Under the pieces are notes generated by a model. That model had not been told where the DNA came from and ran no database searches. It saw only the letters and a program-made list of their open reading frames with translations. From Sedimentisphaerales bacterium (GTDB lineage Bacteria > Planctomycetota > Phycisphaerae > Sedimentisphaerales > SM23-30), in assembly GCA_016933395.1 (NCBI GenBank), contig JAFGBA010000252.1:1-39646 (forward strand): a DNA stretch of 39,646 nt, in the 5' to 3' direction. Shown here in pieces: positions 19,642 through 28,414 of this stretch (position 1 is its first letter; each line of letters begins with the position of its first letter). The position numbers and the translations under genes are program-made.

Positions 19642-21516
19642 TTAAATTCTATATCTTCTTTTTTTATAAAGAGTTACGATAAATCCACTAGCAATAAAAA
19701 GCCAACTTGCCGGTTCAGGCACCTCCGTTGAATCACCCTGGCCCGGCATTCCGAACGCCGATGGGTCGCAGTTGCCGATATTTTTGCTGATCAGCCACAT
19801 ATCATAACTATTGATTTGTCCATCTTGGTTCACATCCGCCCCATCAAGGTATGTTGTGTCGCCAAATACCGCTCCCACGCACAGGCTGGCTAAGTATAGA
19901 TCAAGACTGGTTACATACCCGTCAAAATCAACATCTCCACACAAACGATCGGGGTTTGACAGGCCGCCCGGACAATACGCATAACGCATTAGGGGATCAC
20001 CAATTACGACTTCACTCCAACTCAGGAAAGGCAGGGCTGTAAAGGCCGCTTCCACAAACGTCATATCGGCAACGCCGTCTCCGTCATGATCGGCAAAGAG
20101 ATTATATAACAGAAATTCATTGTCCACGATGGCGTCCGAGAGCGGCTCGAAGGCATGGCCGATTGCGCCGCTGCCGCCGATGGAAATAAAATCCACGATT
20201 TTTCCCTGGCCGGTGGCGATGTCGCTGAACATCGTTACGGCGTTAAAGCTTTCGATGGAATTAAAAACCGCTCCATAAGCCAAATCAAAAAGAGCGCCTC
20301 CTTCGGGACCGTCGTGAAGCAGGTAATCACTCAAACTCCCTTCTTCACCGTTACAGCCATAATTTACAACCGCTACAGCGGCCTGATCCGGTCCAAGGTC
20401 CGCCTGGCTGGTGCGGTAGCCGGGTCGCTGGTCATACAAAACGGAAAGGTTATTGGCCGTGGGCATCGTGGCTGTAACCGCTTCGTTTTCAACAATCCAT
20501 TGGCCTGTCATTCGATAGTAGGCATAGGAAAAATCATCCCTGCTGGAAGGCATCGTGATATCGGGAGGTTGGGGCGTTTCGGGATTATACGTGTTATAGG
20601 CAACGTTTTTGTTGACGTTGAATATCTTATTATAATCAAGCCCCCATCCGCTGATATCATCAATAACCGCGACGGCCTGGTCGATATTGATGCCGAATTC
20701 GGTGCTGCTGGCGCGACGGGAACGTTCCAGCATATCGTGAACGGCGAAAACAGCATCGTTGCCATTTTGGGTTTTTGGCCCATCCAGACGACAGGTTAGG
20801 TAAATATCACCCGCGGAAAGATTGCGATTGTTGTATCCGTAGCCGGCGAATTGCCCTTCCACCGTGGGCGCCACACCCGTGCTTACCAATGGACAACACC
20901 AGTTGAGATTCTGACGGTTATCAATGATGTCGCGATCAAAAACGTCTATGGGACTGCTGCGATAACCCTGATACGGATTAACCAGCCGATTTCGCGTATC
21001 CAATGCTGTCGGAGATGCAGGATCAACCTGCCACAAAACCGCCAATTCCGACTCAACCGACGCCGCGGCGACATAACCCACATCATAAGGATTATATGGA
21101 GTGGAACCACCCGAACGAACAAGATTCGGATATGCACTATCCGAAATACGATACGGCAATCCCGCAGTGGTTACGATAGACTTGGTTGCATTAACAGAAT
21201 TATGATCCAGAAGATGCTGACGTATCGGTTGAGCTATTTTGGATTCAAAATCATTACGACTAACAATTTCATTAGCGGGATTCAAAGCCGCATCCGGAAG
21301 ACCGGAAAGGTAAACAATCTGGTCATCGGTGATGGAAGGATAATACTGCCGGTATAAATCCGCAACGTAAACGCTGGTGGGACTATCCTGATTAACAACC
21401 AGAAGCAGGTCCTGCGCCTGCAATTGTCCATAAACGGGCGCAGTTAATAAAAACAGCATACATACAATGGATAAAGAATAAGACATTTCCCCCTTGAACC
21501 TGACGACTCGCACCAT
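19642..21516 (-). CDS. TIGR03790-like exported protein with dockerin-like repeats and PEP-CTERM tail
   Basis: A 624-residue exported protein. After a signal peptide (about 12-30, SLSIVCMLFLLTAPVYG) the main domain (about 31-530) begins LLLVVNQDSPTSVYVADLYR and includes VVNYGCNGEEG and ISIGGSGAIGHAFEP. This resembles the TIGR03790 family, found mainly in genomes with PEP-CTERM/exosortase systems and remotely peptidase-like; this match is from memory. Two calcium-loop repeats of dockerin or EF-hand type follow (GDVDFDGYVTSLDL and ADVNQDGQINSYDMW), then a PEP-CTERM tail (VPEPASWLFIAS to KKRRYRI). The ATG at 21516 has GGAGG five bases upstream; an inner ATG at 21486 is also possible. The combination of domains is unusual. 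Confidence 0.82.
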   Translation of the reverse strand: MVRVVRFKGEMSYSLSIVCMLFLLTAPVYGQLQAQDLLLVVNQDSPTSVYVADLYRQYYPSITDDQIVYLSGLPDAALNPANEIVSRNDFESKIAQPIRQHLLDHNSVNATKSIVTTAGLPYRISDSAYPNLVRSGGSTPYNPYDVGYVAAASVESELAVLWQVDPASPTALDTRNRLVNPYQGYRSSPIDVFDRDIIDNRQNLNWCCPLVSTGVAPTVEGQFAGYGYNNRNLSAGDIYLTCRLDGPKTQNGNDAVFAVHDMLERSRRASSTEFGINIDQAVAVIDDISGWGLDYNKIFNVNKNVAYNTYNPETPQPPDITMPSSRDDFSYAYYRMTGQWIVENEAVTATMPTANNLSVLYDQRPGYRTSQADLGPDQAAVAVVNYGCNGEEGSLSDYLLHDGPEGGALFDLAYGAVFNSIESFNAVTMFSDIATGQGKIVDFISIGGSGAIGHAFEPLSDAIVDNEFLLYNLFADHDGDGVADMTFVEAAFTALPFLSWSEVVIGDPLMRYAYCPGGLSNPDRLCGDVDFDGYVTSLDLYLASLCVGAVFGDTTYLDGADVNQDGQINSYDMWLISKNIGNCDPSAFGMPGQGDSTEVPEPASWLFIASGFIVTLYKKRRYRI

Positions 21517-21699
21517 CCCGGCCTCCTTTGTTCCGTCGTCCGAAGAATATCGGTCCCAACGGCGCTCCAGTCACCCCCGGTACCTTCGCTGAACTTGCTT
21601 TTTGCACAACACCGGAATAACAAACTTGCAGGATTATTTTCGCCTATTATGGCAATTATCGTCAAGAAAAATTTGGAAAAAAGCTAAAAATCCATGAAA

Positions 21700-23562
21700 T
21701 CAGTTCATAGAGTACGTCCAAAGCCAGTTTTCGGCCAGAAACGCCAAATCCAGAATATCCACCCACCCGTTGCGATCCATATCCTGGGGCGCTAGAAGGG
21801 TTTTACTCAACCAATTTTGGGTAAATTGGACAAAATCGGTAATATCAACCTGGTCATCGTTATTCAGATCCGCCACATTTCCAGCGAGCGACGTAGATTG
21901 ACTGGCCTGAGAGGTTCCTCCATAAGCCCCTATATTAACAAGTCTTCCATGAGGCCAAAGTTCCCTGACGATATGTTCATTGGGATCTCCGGCGTCGATG
22001 GCGGGACTATCAACATCATCCAATACCCATGCCCCCGTCTGGGGAGAATTTAGCCAATTTTGCATAAGCAACGCCAAATCAACAACATCCACGATATTAT
22101 TCCGGTCCAGGTCGCTCGCTATGTCAGGACCGGTTTGCATCCAATCGCCGGAAAAGCAAATAAAATCCCCAAGAGTCACTTTTCCGTCATCGTTAAAATC
22201 ACAGGAACGGTAGAAATCCGGATCCCACCTTCCGATAGTGGAACGAAGATGGTAATTGCTGGCGGTAACGGAAGGTTCCTGGAGGGCGAATTGCGGATTT
22301 TGGGTGATATTACCCAATCCCAGCCAGTTTAAAACACCATAACTATTTGTGAAAACTCCCGTCTCGCCTCCGCTGACGCAACAATAGGCAACGGTTAAAA
22401 CGGCCGGATGCTGAAAATCCCCTTCAATCGCCAACTGTCCGCCCTTGTCCGCCTGGTTGCCCCAAACTATCGAATTTTTCAAATATAATACGCTATTGGT
22501 GCACAACAGGCCGCCGCCATCATGCCCGGCGGAATTATCTGCAATAGTAAAATTCTCCAGAGTTAAATTATGACTATCAACAACCCAAACACCGGCGCCG
22601 TCACTGGCTTCGTTGCCGGCGATGATAATATTTCTCAAAATGGCGCTTTGACCCTCCCCTGTAGCCTGGATACCCCCTCCGGAACCGTAACTGACGGTAT
22701 AACAACCAATAAACACGCACTCGGAGATTTCCGGGCTATTACCGTTCATGTCCAGGTATAATCCGCCGCCAAAGGAGCCGTTATTATCCTGAAAGATACA
22801 CCTGTTCACAATAGGATTACAGTCGCCGCATAAATAGCCTCCCCCCCCAAAAGTACCGTTATTATTCTGGAAAACACAATCGCGAATTACGGGATTACTA
22901 TCGACAGTAAAGTAGAATCCGCCACCGTTGCCCAGCGTGTAATTGCCTTCAAAACGGCAATTTTCGATAACCGGCGACGCCTGATTCTGACCATAAACCG
23001 CACCGCCGGCGGCATAAGAACGGTTTTCCTGAAACATGCAATTCCGCATGGTTGGGCTGGCGCCATCGCAAAATACGGCGCCTCCAACCGATGGCTTACT
23101 GGTGGCGAGAGGAATAACTTCCTCCGGGCCATAACCATCTATAAACGTGATTCCTTCCACAACAGCTTCAGAGGTTTCATTATGTGCAAAAGAGATTCCC
23201 CGATGAGGATTATTTAACGTCCCCTGGCAGTTAATAATACAGTTTTCAGGGCCTTTATCGCTTTGGAGATGGATATGACGTGTTTGACCGCCGCCAAGCC
23301 CGTCGGCAAAATCCAAATCGACGTTTCCCGGACCTTGATAAACACCATCAGCAAGAATGACCTTATCCCCATCCACACAGAGGTTAACGGCATTCTGAAT
23401 GGTGCGTTTGGGTCCATTGGGATCGCCTGGCACGGATGAGGTCCCATTCCAGGCATCGTTTCCAAACACCGGATCCACGTAGAATGTTGATGCTTGCACG
23501 CTCAGTCTGGACAATGCAGCCAGCGCCCCCATAACGCACAACAACCCAATCCGGCTCAACAT
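21700..23562 (-). CDS. Secreted parallel beta-helix protein with paired dockerin-like modules
   Basis: A 620-residue exported protein. The signal peptide is MLSRIGLLCVMGALAALSRL with cleavage near VQA. A right-handed parallel beta-helix (about 25-460) shows repeating rungs such as GGAVYGQNQASPVIENCRF and VIRDCVFQNNNGTFGGGGY, and opens with the FYVDPVFGNDAWNGTS start common to this family. The C-terminal part contains two calcium-loop pairs of dockerin type: CDFNDDGKVTLGDFICF with SDLDRNNIVDVVDLALL, and ADLNNDDQVDITDFVQF with QDMDRNGWVDILDLAFL. There is no PEP-CTERM tail. The start at 23562 is preceded by GAGGAGG; the longer frame to 23622 has no ribosome site. Polysaccharide binding or cleavage is possible, but no catalytic residues can be assigned. 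Confidence 0.87.
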   Translation of the reverse strand: MLSRIGLLCVMGALAALSRLSVQASTFYVDPVFGNDAWNGTSSVPGDPNGPKRTIQNAVNLCVDGDKVILADGVYQGPGNVDLDFADGLGGGQTRHIHLQSDKGPENCIINCQGTLNNPHRGISFAHNETSEAVVEGITFIDGYGPEEVIPLATSKPSVGGAVFCDGASPTMRNCMFQENRSYAAGGAVYGQNQASPVIENCRFEGNYTLGNGGGFYFTVDSNPVIRDCVFQNNNGTFGGGGYLCGDCNPIVNRCIFQDNNGSFGGGLYLDMNGNSPEISECVFIGCYTVSYGSGGGIQATGEGQSAILRNIIIAGNEASDGAGVWVVDSHNLTLENFTIADNSAGHDGGGLLCTNSVLYLKNSIVWGNQADKGGQLAIEGDFQHPAVLTVAYCCVSGGETGVFTNSYGVLNWLGLGNITQNPQFALQEPSVTASNYHLRSTIGRWDPDFYRSCDFNDDGKVTLGDFICFSGDWMQTGPDIASDLDRNNIVDVVDLALLMQNWLNSPQTGAWVLDDVDSPAIDAGDPNEHIVRELWPHGRLVNIGAYGGTSQASQSTSLAGNVADLNNDDQVDITDFVQFTQNWLSKTLLAPQDMDRNGWVDILDLAFLAENWLWTYSMN

Positions 23563-23859
23563 GAGCCACGAACCTCCTCTGTAACGCGGGCAGGCTCTTT
23601 CTCCTCCAAAACTTATACTCATCAGTTATGTTACCAACAGATTTGCATAAAATCAACCATATCAATAAACAAGCCTGTTAAAAACAAAGCCGAATCTATC
23701 TTAACTATTTGCCAATAAAGGAGTTACTGATAACACGTCACTCAATCACTCCCTTTTAACCTTGACCCGGCTTATAATGGAAGTTAGATTGCATTGTTCT
23801 TTTTGACAAAATAAGGTATTACTTGACCAATAGCAGGAACTTAGAGCGAATGACACAAT

Positions 23860-24702
23860 ATGGCGGAACGTCACAGAGAAGGATTCTGGATTAATTTTAA
23901 ACGGCTGTTTATCCGCGGCCTGGCGACGGTCCTACCGACGATCCTGACCATTGTCTTGCTCGTTAAATGTTACGAATTTGTCCAGGATAACATCAGTAGG
24001 TACATAACCGAGGGGGTAATCCATATTGTTCACGGTGCGGTGGAAAATTATCCGGAAATCACCACAGAAGACCGCAAAGATTACTTCCAGGAACATAAAC
24101 TGACCGAGCAAGATAACGATCCCGCTCTCGAAGACGAGATACGTCTGTGGAAATTACGACAAACCTGGAGTCACGGCCCGCGATCTCTGGTTGGATTCCT
24201 GCTGGCGATCATTATGGTTTATTTTATCGGTTTTTTCCTGGCCAGTTATCTGGGTCGTAAAGTCTGGCAGGTGTTTGAGCATATTTTTATGCATACGCCC
24301 GGCTTCAAGCAATTATATCCCTATATTAAACAGGTAACTGAGTTTTTATTCGGGGAACGACATATTCAGCGATATACTCGCGTCGTGGCGGTGGAATACC
24401 CTCGTAAAGGCATCTGGTCGGTCGGCTTGGTCACCGGCGGCGGATTGACACGACTCCGCGACCATCTTCAGGAAGATCTACTGACGGTTTTTATTCCCAG
24501 TTCCCCCACGCCTGTAACGGGTTATGTTATTACCGTCGATAAAAATGACGTCATCGACCTGCCTTTGACCATTGAAGAAACATTACGATTTTGCATCAGC
24601 GGCGGAGTCATAACACCCCAACATCCCTTATCCGCCGAACTGACCAAAGCCGCCATCCCCGATAAGGATAAACTTATTCCTCCCCAAACACAAAATAGCT
24701 GA
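23860..24702 (+). CDS. DUF502 family inner-membrane protein
   Basis: A 280-residue membrane protein of the DUF502 family, widespread and without a proven function. Two strong membrane segments are visible: about 17-37 (FIRGLATVLPTILTIVLLV) and about 105-130 (LVGFLLAIIMVYFIGFFLA). Between them is an acidic loop of about 65 residues, longer than usual in the family. Conserved elements include the GLxxxxP(T)xxT start, IFMHTPGFKQLYPYIKQVTEFLF and VTVFIPSSPTPVTGYV-like text near the C-terminus. It lies 53 bases before hpf and may be the first gene of the PTS/RNase run. No clear Shine-Dalgarno box precedes the ATG. Confidence 0.85.
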   Translation: MAERHREGFWINFKRLFIRGLATVLPTILTIVLLVKCYEFVQDNISRYITEGVIHIVHGAVENYPEITTEDRKDYFQEHKLTEQDNDPALEDEIRLWKLRQTWSHGPRSLVGFLLAIIMVYFIGFFLASYLGRKVWQVFEHIFMHTPGFKQLYPYIKQVTEFLFGERHIQRYTRVVAVEYPRKGIWSVGLVTGGGLTRLRDHLQEDLLTVFIPSSPTPVTGYVITVDKNDVIDLPLTIEETLRFCISGGVITPQHPLSAELTKAAIPDKDKLIPPQTQNS

Positions 24703-24755
24703 CTTCCCCGGAGAACAAGGTATTATTAGCAGATATAGAAAGGAGCACAACTAAC

Positions 24756-25100
24756 GTGAATATCACTCTTACCGGCAGGCATATGGATATAACGGATGCT
24801 CTGCGGTCTTATGCCGACAAAAAACTGGACCGGTTGCGCCGCATGGCTCAACGCGTTTCCGAAATCGAGGTTATTCTGAGCGATGAGAATCAGAAACACC
24901 GTTGTGAAATCATTCTGCGGATCGACAACGCTCCGCCCATGGTCGTCCATGAAACCGGCGACGATATGTACGCCTGTCTGGACGGCGCCGTGGACAAAAT
25001 CGAACGGCAATTAGCGCGACATAAAGAACGGACCCGCAATCACAAAGGACGCACCGGCGCCGGCGAAGCAACCGCGGGCATTATCGAGACACAGGAGTAA
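24756..25100 (+). CDS. hpf: Ribosome hibernation-promoting factor, short form
   Basis: A 114-residue HPF/RaiA (sigma-54 modulation) family protein that binds the 30S decoding region of idle ribosomes. The fold is recognisable: MNITLTGRHMDITDALRSYADKKL, a charged middle strand, and GDDMYACLDGAVDKIERQLARHK. It is the short form, lacking the long-HPF dimerisation domain, although a basic Gly/Ala-rich tail is present. The start is GTG at 24756 with AAAGGAG 10 bases upstream. It is followed after 6 bases by ptsN, the same hpf-ptsN order as in the rpoN clusters of many bacteria, but here without rpoN. Confidence 0.93.
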   Translation: MNITLTGRHMDITDALRSYADKKLDRLRRMAQRVSEIEVILSDENQKHRCEIILRIDNAPPMVVHETGDDMYACLDGAVDKIERQLARHKERTRNHKGRTGAGEATAGIIETQE

Positions 25101-25106
25101 TTATTA

Positions 25107-25592
25107 ATGAACCTCTGCGAGTTTATGGTTCCTGAGGCTTTTGTACCGCATTTGGAAGGGACCAAACGTGACGATATTATTCGAGAACTGGTCAACGGCC
25201 TGGCGCAGGCCGGCGCTATCAAGACGGAAAACATCGAAGATATTATCCTGCGCCTGATTGATCGTGAAAAACAAGGCAGTACAGGCATCGGCAAGGGCAT
25301 CGCCGTCCCCCATATCAAGCATCCCAGCGTCGCCCGTATTGTGGGCACCATCGGTTGCAGTCGGGCGGGCGTCGATTTTGCCTCCCTGGATAAGGCGCCG
25401 GTTTTTTCCGTGTTGTTGCTGCTCAGCCCGCCGGATAATCCCGACCGACATCTTGAAGCCATGGAAAGCCTCTTTGGCCACTTGCAGCGGGACATGTTCC
25501 GCAAGTTTCTGCGCCAGGCGGACTCGCGGGAAACGCTGGTTGATTTGATTCAAGAAGCCGATGAGAGCAATTCCTCTCCCCGGAAAAAGTAA
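25107..25592 (+). CDS. ptsN: PTS EIIA component of the nitrogen/fructose type (PtsN-like)
   Basis: A 161-residue cytoplasmic EIIA domain of the fructose/nitrogen class. The phospho-acceptor is His69 in GIAVPHIKH, after the typical STGIGKG loop. In the regulatory PTS this protein takes phosphate from HPr and acts by protein-protein contact rather than by sugar uptake. The surroundings support that role: hpf lies 6 bases upstream, and ptsH and ptsI lie directly downstream, but no sugar permease (EIIB/EIIC) is in the window. It could instead serve a distant fructose permease. Confidence 0.92.
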   Translation: MNLCEFMVPEAFVPHLEGTKRDDIIRELVNGLAQAGAIKTENIEDIILRLIDREKQGSTGIGKGIAVPHIKHPSVARIVGTIGCSRAGVDFASLDKAPVFSVLLLLSPPDNPDRHLEAMESLFGHLQRDMFRKFLRQADSRETLVDLIQEADESNSSPRKK

Positions 25593-25605
25593 TCAAAGGG
25601 ACATC

Positions 25606-25896
25606 ATGGGGCCGCAACCGACCGCCGAACGAGTAATTGAAATACGCAGCAGTGAAGGGCTTCATATGCGTCCCGCGATGCGCTTCGTTCAACGAGCCAG
25701 CAGTTTCGCCAGTTCCGTCTCCCTCATCAAGGGGGATCTGACGGTGGACGGTAAAAGCATTATGCAGGTGACCATGCTGGCGGCGACCAAGGGAACTCAA
25801 ATTCGATTATGCACCAAAGGCCCCGACGCCGTTGAAGCCGCCGACGTGTTGGCGGAATTGTTGGCCCATGAAACCTCCGAAACTCCGACAAATTAA
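25606..25896 (+). CDS. ptsH: Phosphocarrier protein HPr
   Basis: A 96-residue HPr that passes phosphate from Enzyme I to EIIA. The active His20 lies in SEGLHMRPA and the regulatory Ser51 in VDGKSIMQVTML, which matches the Ser46 site used by HPr kinase in bacteria that have it. The ATG at 25606 is chosen because AAAGGGA lies just before it and the product has HPr length; the longer frame from 25561 lies inside ptsN. ptsN ends 13 bases upstream, and the ptsI ATG follows the stop codon directly. Confidence 0.95.
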   Translation: MGPQPTAERVIEIRSSEGLHMRPAMRFVQRASSFASSVSLIKGDLTVDGKSIMQVTMLAATKGTQIRLCTKGPDAVEAADVLAELLAHETSETPTN

Positions 25897-27636
25897 ATGG
25901 AAATATTAAAAGGCATAGGTGTTTCGTCCGGCGTGGCGATCTGCTCGGCGGTGCTGCTGGACGCCGAAGAATATCGTATTCCCCGGCGTCAGATCGCGGC
26001 GACGGTGGTTCGCGCCGAGCAACAGCGATTGCGTCAAGCCTTTAGCCAGGCCGCTCAGGAAGTCGCCGGACTGCAGAACGCCCAACAGGAATTATGGGAC
26101 AGTAAAATCAAGGACATCTTCGCCGTTCATCTGCACTTCCTCCGCGATCGCACGCTGCGGCGGCAGATTGCCGATCTCATCGAACAACAGCATTACTCGG
26201 CGGAATACGCCGTGAGCGTCGTTCTGCGCGACGTGGCCAAGCATTTTTCGCAGGCGTCCGACGCTTACATTTCCGAGCGCGTCAATGACATTTATGATAT
26301 CGAAAAACGTCTCATTCGCCACCTCATCGGCCAGCGCCGCGAAGACCTCGCTCATCTGAGTGAACCCGTGATTGTCGTCGCTCATGACCTGACGCCCATG
26401 CAAACCGCTTCTTTTGATAAACACTACGTTCTTGGCCTGGCGACCGACGCCGGGGGACGCACCAGCCACACGGCCATTGTCGCCCGCAGTTTGAGTATTC
26501 CCGCCGTCGTCGCTTTGGGGCAAGTCAGCGAAAAAACCGCCGGCGGGGACACCGTCATCGTGGACGGACACCGCGGCCTCTTCATCATCAATCCCGATGA
26601 AGACACCATTAATGAATATCGCGCATTCGAAGCCACTATTCTTGAACATATTCATGAACTCGATGAACTCGCCCAGCAATCCGCCATCACCACCGACGGC
26701 GTCACCATCCAGTTATTAGGCAATATCGAATTCCCCGATGAAGCCGACATCACTTTAAAAAAAGGCGGCGACGGCATCGGCCTGTACCGCACGGAATTCC
26801 TTTATATCGACGCCGACCATGAACCCACCGAGGAGGATCATTATCAGGCCTATCTCCAGGTTATTAAAATTTTTGGCAATAGTCCCATCACGATTCGCAC
26901 CCTTGATCTGGGCGCGGACAAATTCACCCAGAATCGCCGGTCCGCCCGTGAACCCAATCCGTTTTTGGGATTGCGCTCCATTCGCTACTGTCTTCGTAAT
27001 ATCGCCATGTTCAAACGTCAGATTCGCGCCATCCTCCGCGCCAGCGCCCACGGCAATCTGAAGTTGATGTTTCCGTTAATCACCAACCTGCTCGAACTCC
27101 GTCAGGCCAAATGGCTGGTCGCCGACGCCCGGGAAGACCTCGAGGAGGAAGGCATTCATTTTGACGAAAATATTCAAATAGGCATGATGGTGGAAACGCC
27201 CGCCGCGGCGTTAATGGCCGATGAATTCGCCCATGAGGTGGATTTTTTCAGCATTGGCACCAACGACTTAATTCAATATACCCTGGCGGTGGATCGCGGC
27301 AATGAAGAGGTGGCCAGTTTGTACAGTCCCGCCCATCCGGCGGTTCTAACGTTACTGCGGCAGGTGATGCAATCCGCCCGCCGCGCCAAAATCGACCTGA
27401 GTCTCTGTGGTGAAATGGCCAGCGACGTCGATTATACGGCCCTGTTACTGGGACTGGGATTCACCACGCTAAGCATGGCGGCGCCGATGATTCCCGAAAT
27501 CAAGCGCGTTATCCGCGCTCTTAGTATGGAACAATGCCGACAAATCGCCCGTAAAGCCGTCGGCTTCGACACGGACAAACAAATTATCAGTTACTTGCGC
27601 ACGGAAATGCAGAATATTCTTTCTGACGAAACATGA
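25897..27636 (+). CDS. ptsI: Phosphoenolpyruvate-protein phosphotransferase, PTS Enzyme I
   Basis: A 579-residue Enzyme I that draws phosphate from PEP and gives it to HPr. Visible parts: an N-terminal phospho-domain with active His191 in GGRTSHTAIVARSL, an acid-rich linker, and the PEP-binding barrel with GIGLYRTEFLY, RTLDLGADK, NPFLGLRSIRY, FFSIGTNDLIQYTLAVDR and the catalytic Cys segment LSLCGEMASD. The ATG follows the ptsH stop with no gap and no separate ribosome site, so translation is probably coupled. Its stop overlaps the start of the DUF2344 gene (ATGA). Length and motifs are normal for the family. Confidence 0.97.
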   Translation: MEILKGIGVSSGVAICSAVLLDAEEYRIPRRQIAATVVRAEQQRLRQAFSQAAQEVAGLQNAQQELWDSKIKDIFAVHLHFLRDRTLRRQIADLIEQQHYSAEYAVSVVLRDVAKHFSQASDAYISERVNDIYDIEKRLIRHLIGQRREDLAHLSEPVIVVAHDLTPMQTASFDKHYVLGLATDAGGRTSHTAIVARSLSIPAVVALGQVSEKTAGGDTVIVDGHRGLFIINPDEDTINEYRAFEATILEHIHELDELAQQSAITTDGVTIQLLGNIEFPDEADITLKKGGDGIGLYRTEFLYIDADHEPTEEDHYQAYLQVIKIFGNSPITIRTLDLGADKFTQNRRSAREPNPFLGLRSIRYCLRNIAMFKRQIRAILRASAHGNLKLMFPLITNLLELRQAKWLVADAREDLEEEGIHFDENIQIGMMVETPAAALMADEFAHEVDFFSIGTNDLIQYTLAVDRGNEEVASLYSPAHPAVLTLLRQVMQSARRAKIDLSLCGEMASDVDYTALLLGLGFTTLSMAAPMIPEIKRVIRALSMEQCRQIARKAVGFDTDKQIISYLRTEMQNILSDET

Positions 27637-28352
27637 TAACACCTTCTGATGAGTTTTATCAATGGGGGGCGTGGTTTACGGTTGAGGCCGAAGCCGCCTG
27701 GCTTTCACACCACGATACCTGCCGTCACTGGCAGCGCGCGTTGCGGCGCACGGATTTAAAATTACGCTATTCGTCAGGATTCAATCCGCATCCGAAGATA
27801 TCCTTGCCGACACCGCGGTCCGTCGGGCAAAAATCCCGGGAAGAGTTGACGCTTTTTGAGACGATTGCTCCCTATGCAACCGAACATCTTCACCGGCGGT
27901 TGGCGGAACAAATGCCGGCGAATATTATTTTGGTGCGCAGCGGATATTTTTGTCCGCGCGTGAAGATATATCCCACGGCGGCCGCGTACCGATTACGGCT
28001 ATCGGCCCGCCTGGACACCCAGGCCCTGGCCCGAAACATCGCCGGCTTCAATAAGGCCGCGGAATGGCCCGTTGTCCGCGCCGCCCACGGCCGACATCCG
28101 CAACGCCGGATCGATATCCGAGCCGGCGTCGTAAATCTCACCCTGGATCAGCGGGAACTGTGCTGGACGTTGACCTTCAACGCCGCCGGAACCTGCCGTA
28201 TTAACGAATTACTCGCAGCCCTTGATATCCCTGATGACGGTATCGAGGAACTGCTTCGAGAACAGGTAAGTTATCGCGTGATACAATCCGGACAAACTTA
28301 TGAGGTTGCCGACACCGCCGCATTGATGGCGTTGACGCAGTCCGTCGCTTGA
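27633..28352 (+). CDS. DUF2344 (TIGR03936) domain protein
   Basis: A 239-residue protein of the DUF2344/TIGR03936 family, normally found next to or fused with a radical-SAM protein of the TIGR03960 type and often just before an RNase E/G gene. The family start is clear: FTVEAEAAWLSHHDTCRHWQRALRRTDLKLRYSSGFNPHPKIS. The biochemical role is not established, though links to tRNA or rRNA modification have been suggested. Here it starts on the ptsI stop (ATGA overlap) and RNase E/G follows, but the radical-SAM partner is missing between them. Sequence beyond residue 180 is more divergent. Confidence 0.88.
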   Translation: MITPSDEFYQWGAWFTVEAEAAWLSHHDTCRHWQRALRRTDLKLRYSSGFNPHPKISLPTPRSVGQKSREELTLFETIAPYATEHLHRRLAEQMPANIILVRSGYFCPRVKIYPTAAAYRLRLSARLDTQALARNIAGFNKAAEWPVVRAAHGRHPQRRIDIRAGVVNLTLDQRELCWTLTFNAAGTCRINELLAALDIPDDGIEELLREQVSYRVIQSGQTYEVADTAALMALTQSVA

Positions 28353-28414
28353 TTCCGGAATATCTGGAACACGCTAAAAAAACGGAACAATTTACACAGA
28401 AAGGGGTAACGACT

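Noticed and set aside
23750-23778. Promoter with TATAAT at 23773-23778 before the DUF502 gene
   Set aside because: The -10 box is perfect, but no convincing -35 box lies at the right distance; left uncalled.
18574-23859. Sigma-54 (-24/-12) promoters upstream of the PEP-CTERM genes
   Set aside because: I looked for TGGCAC-N5-TTGCW upstream of these genes on the coding strand and found only poor matches (for example near 18640), so no site is claimed.
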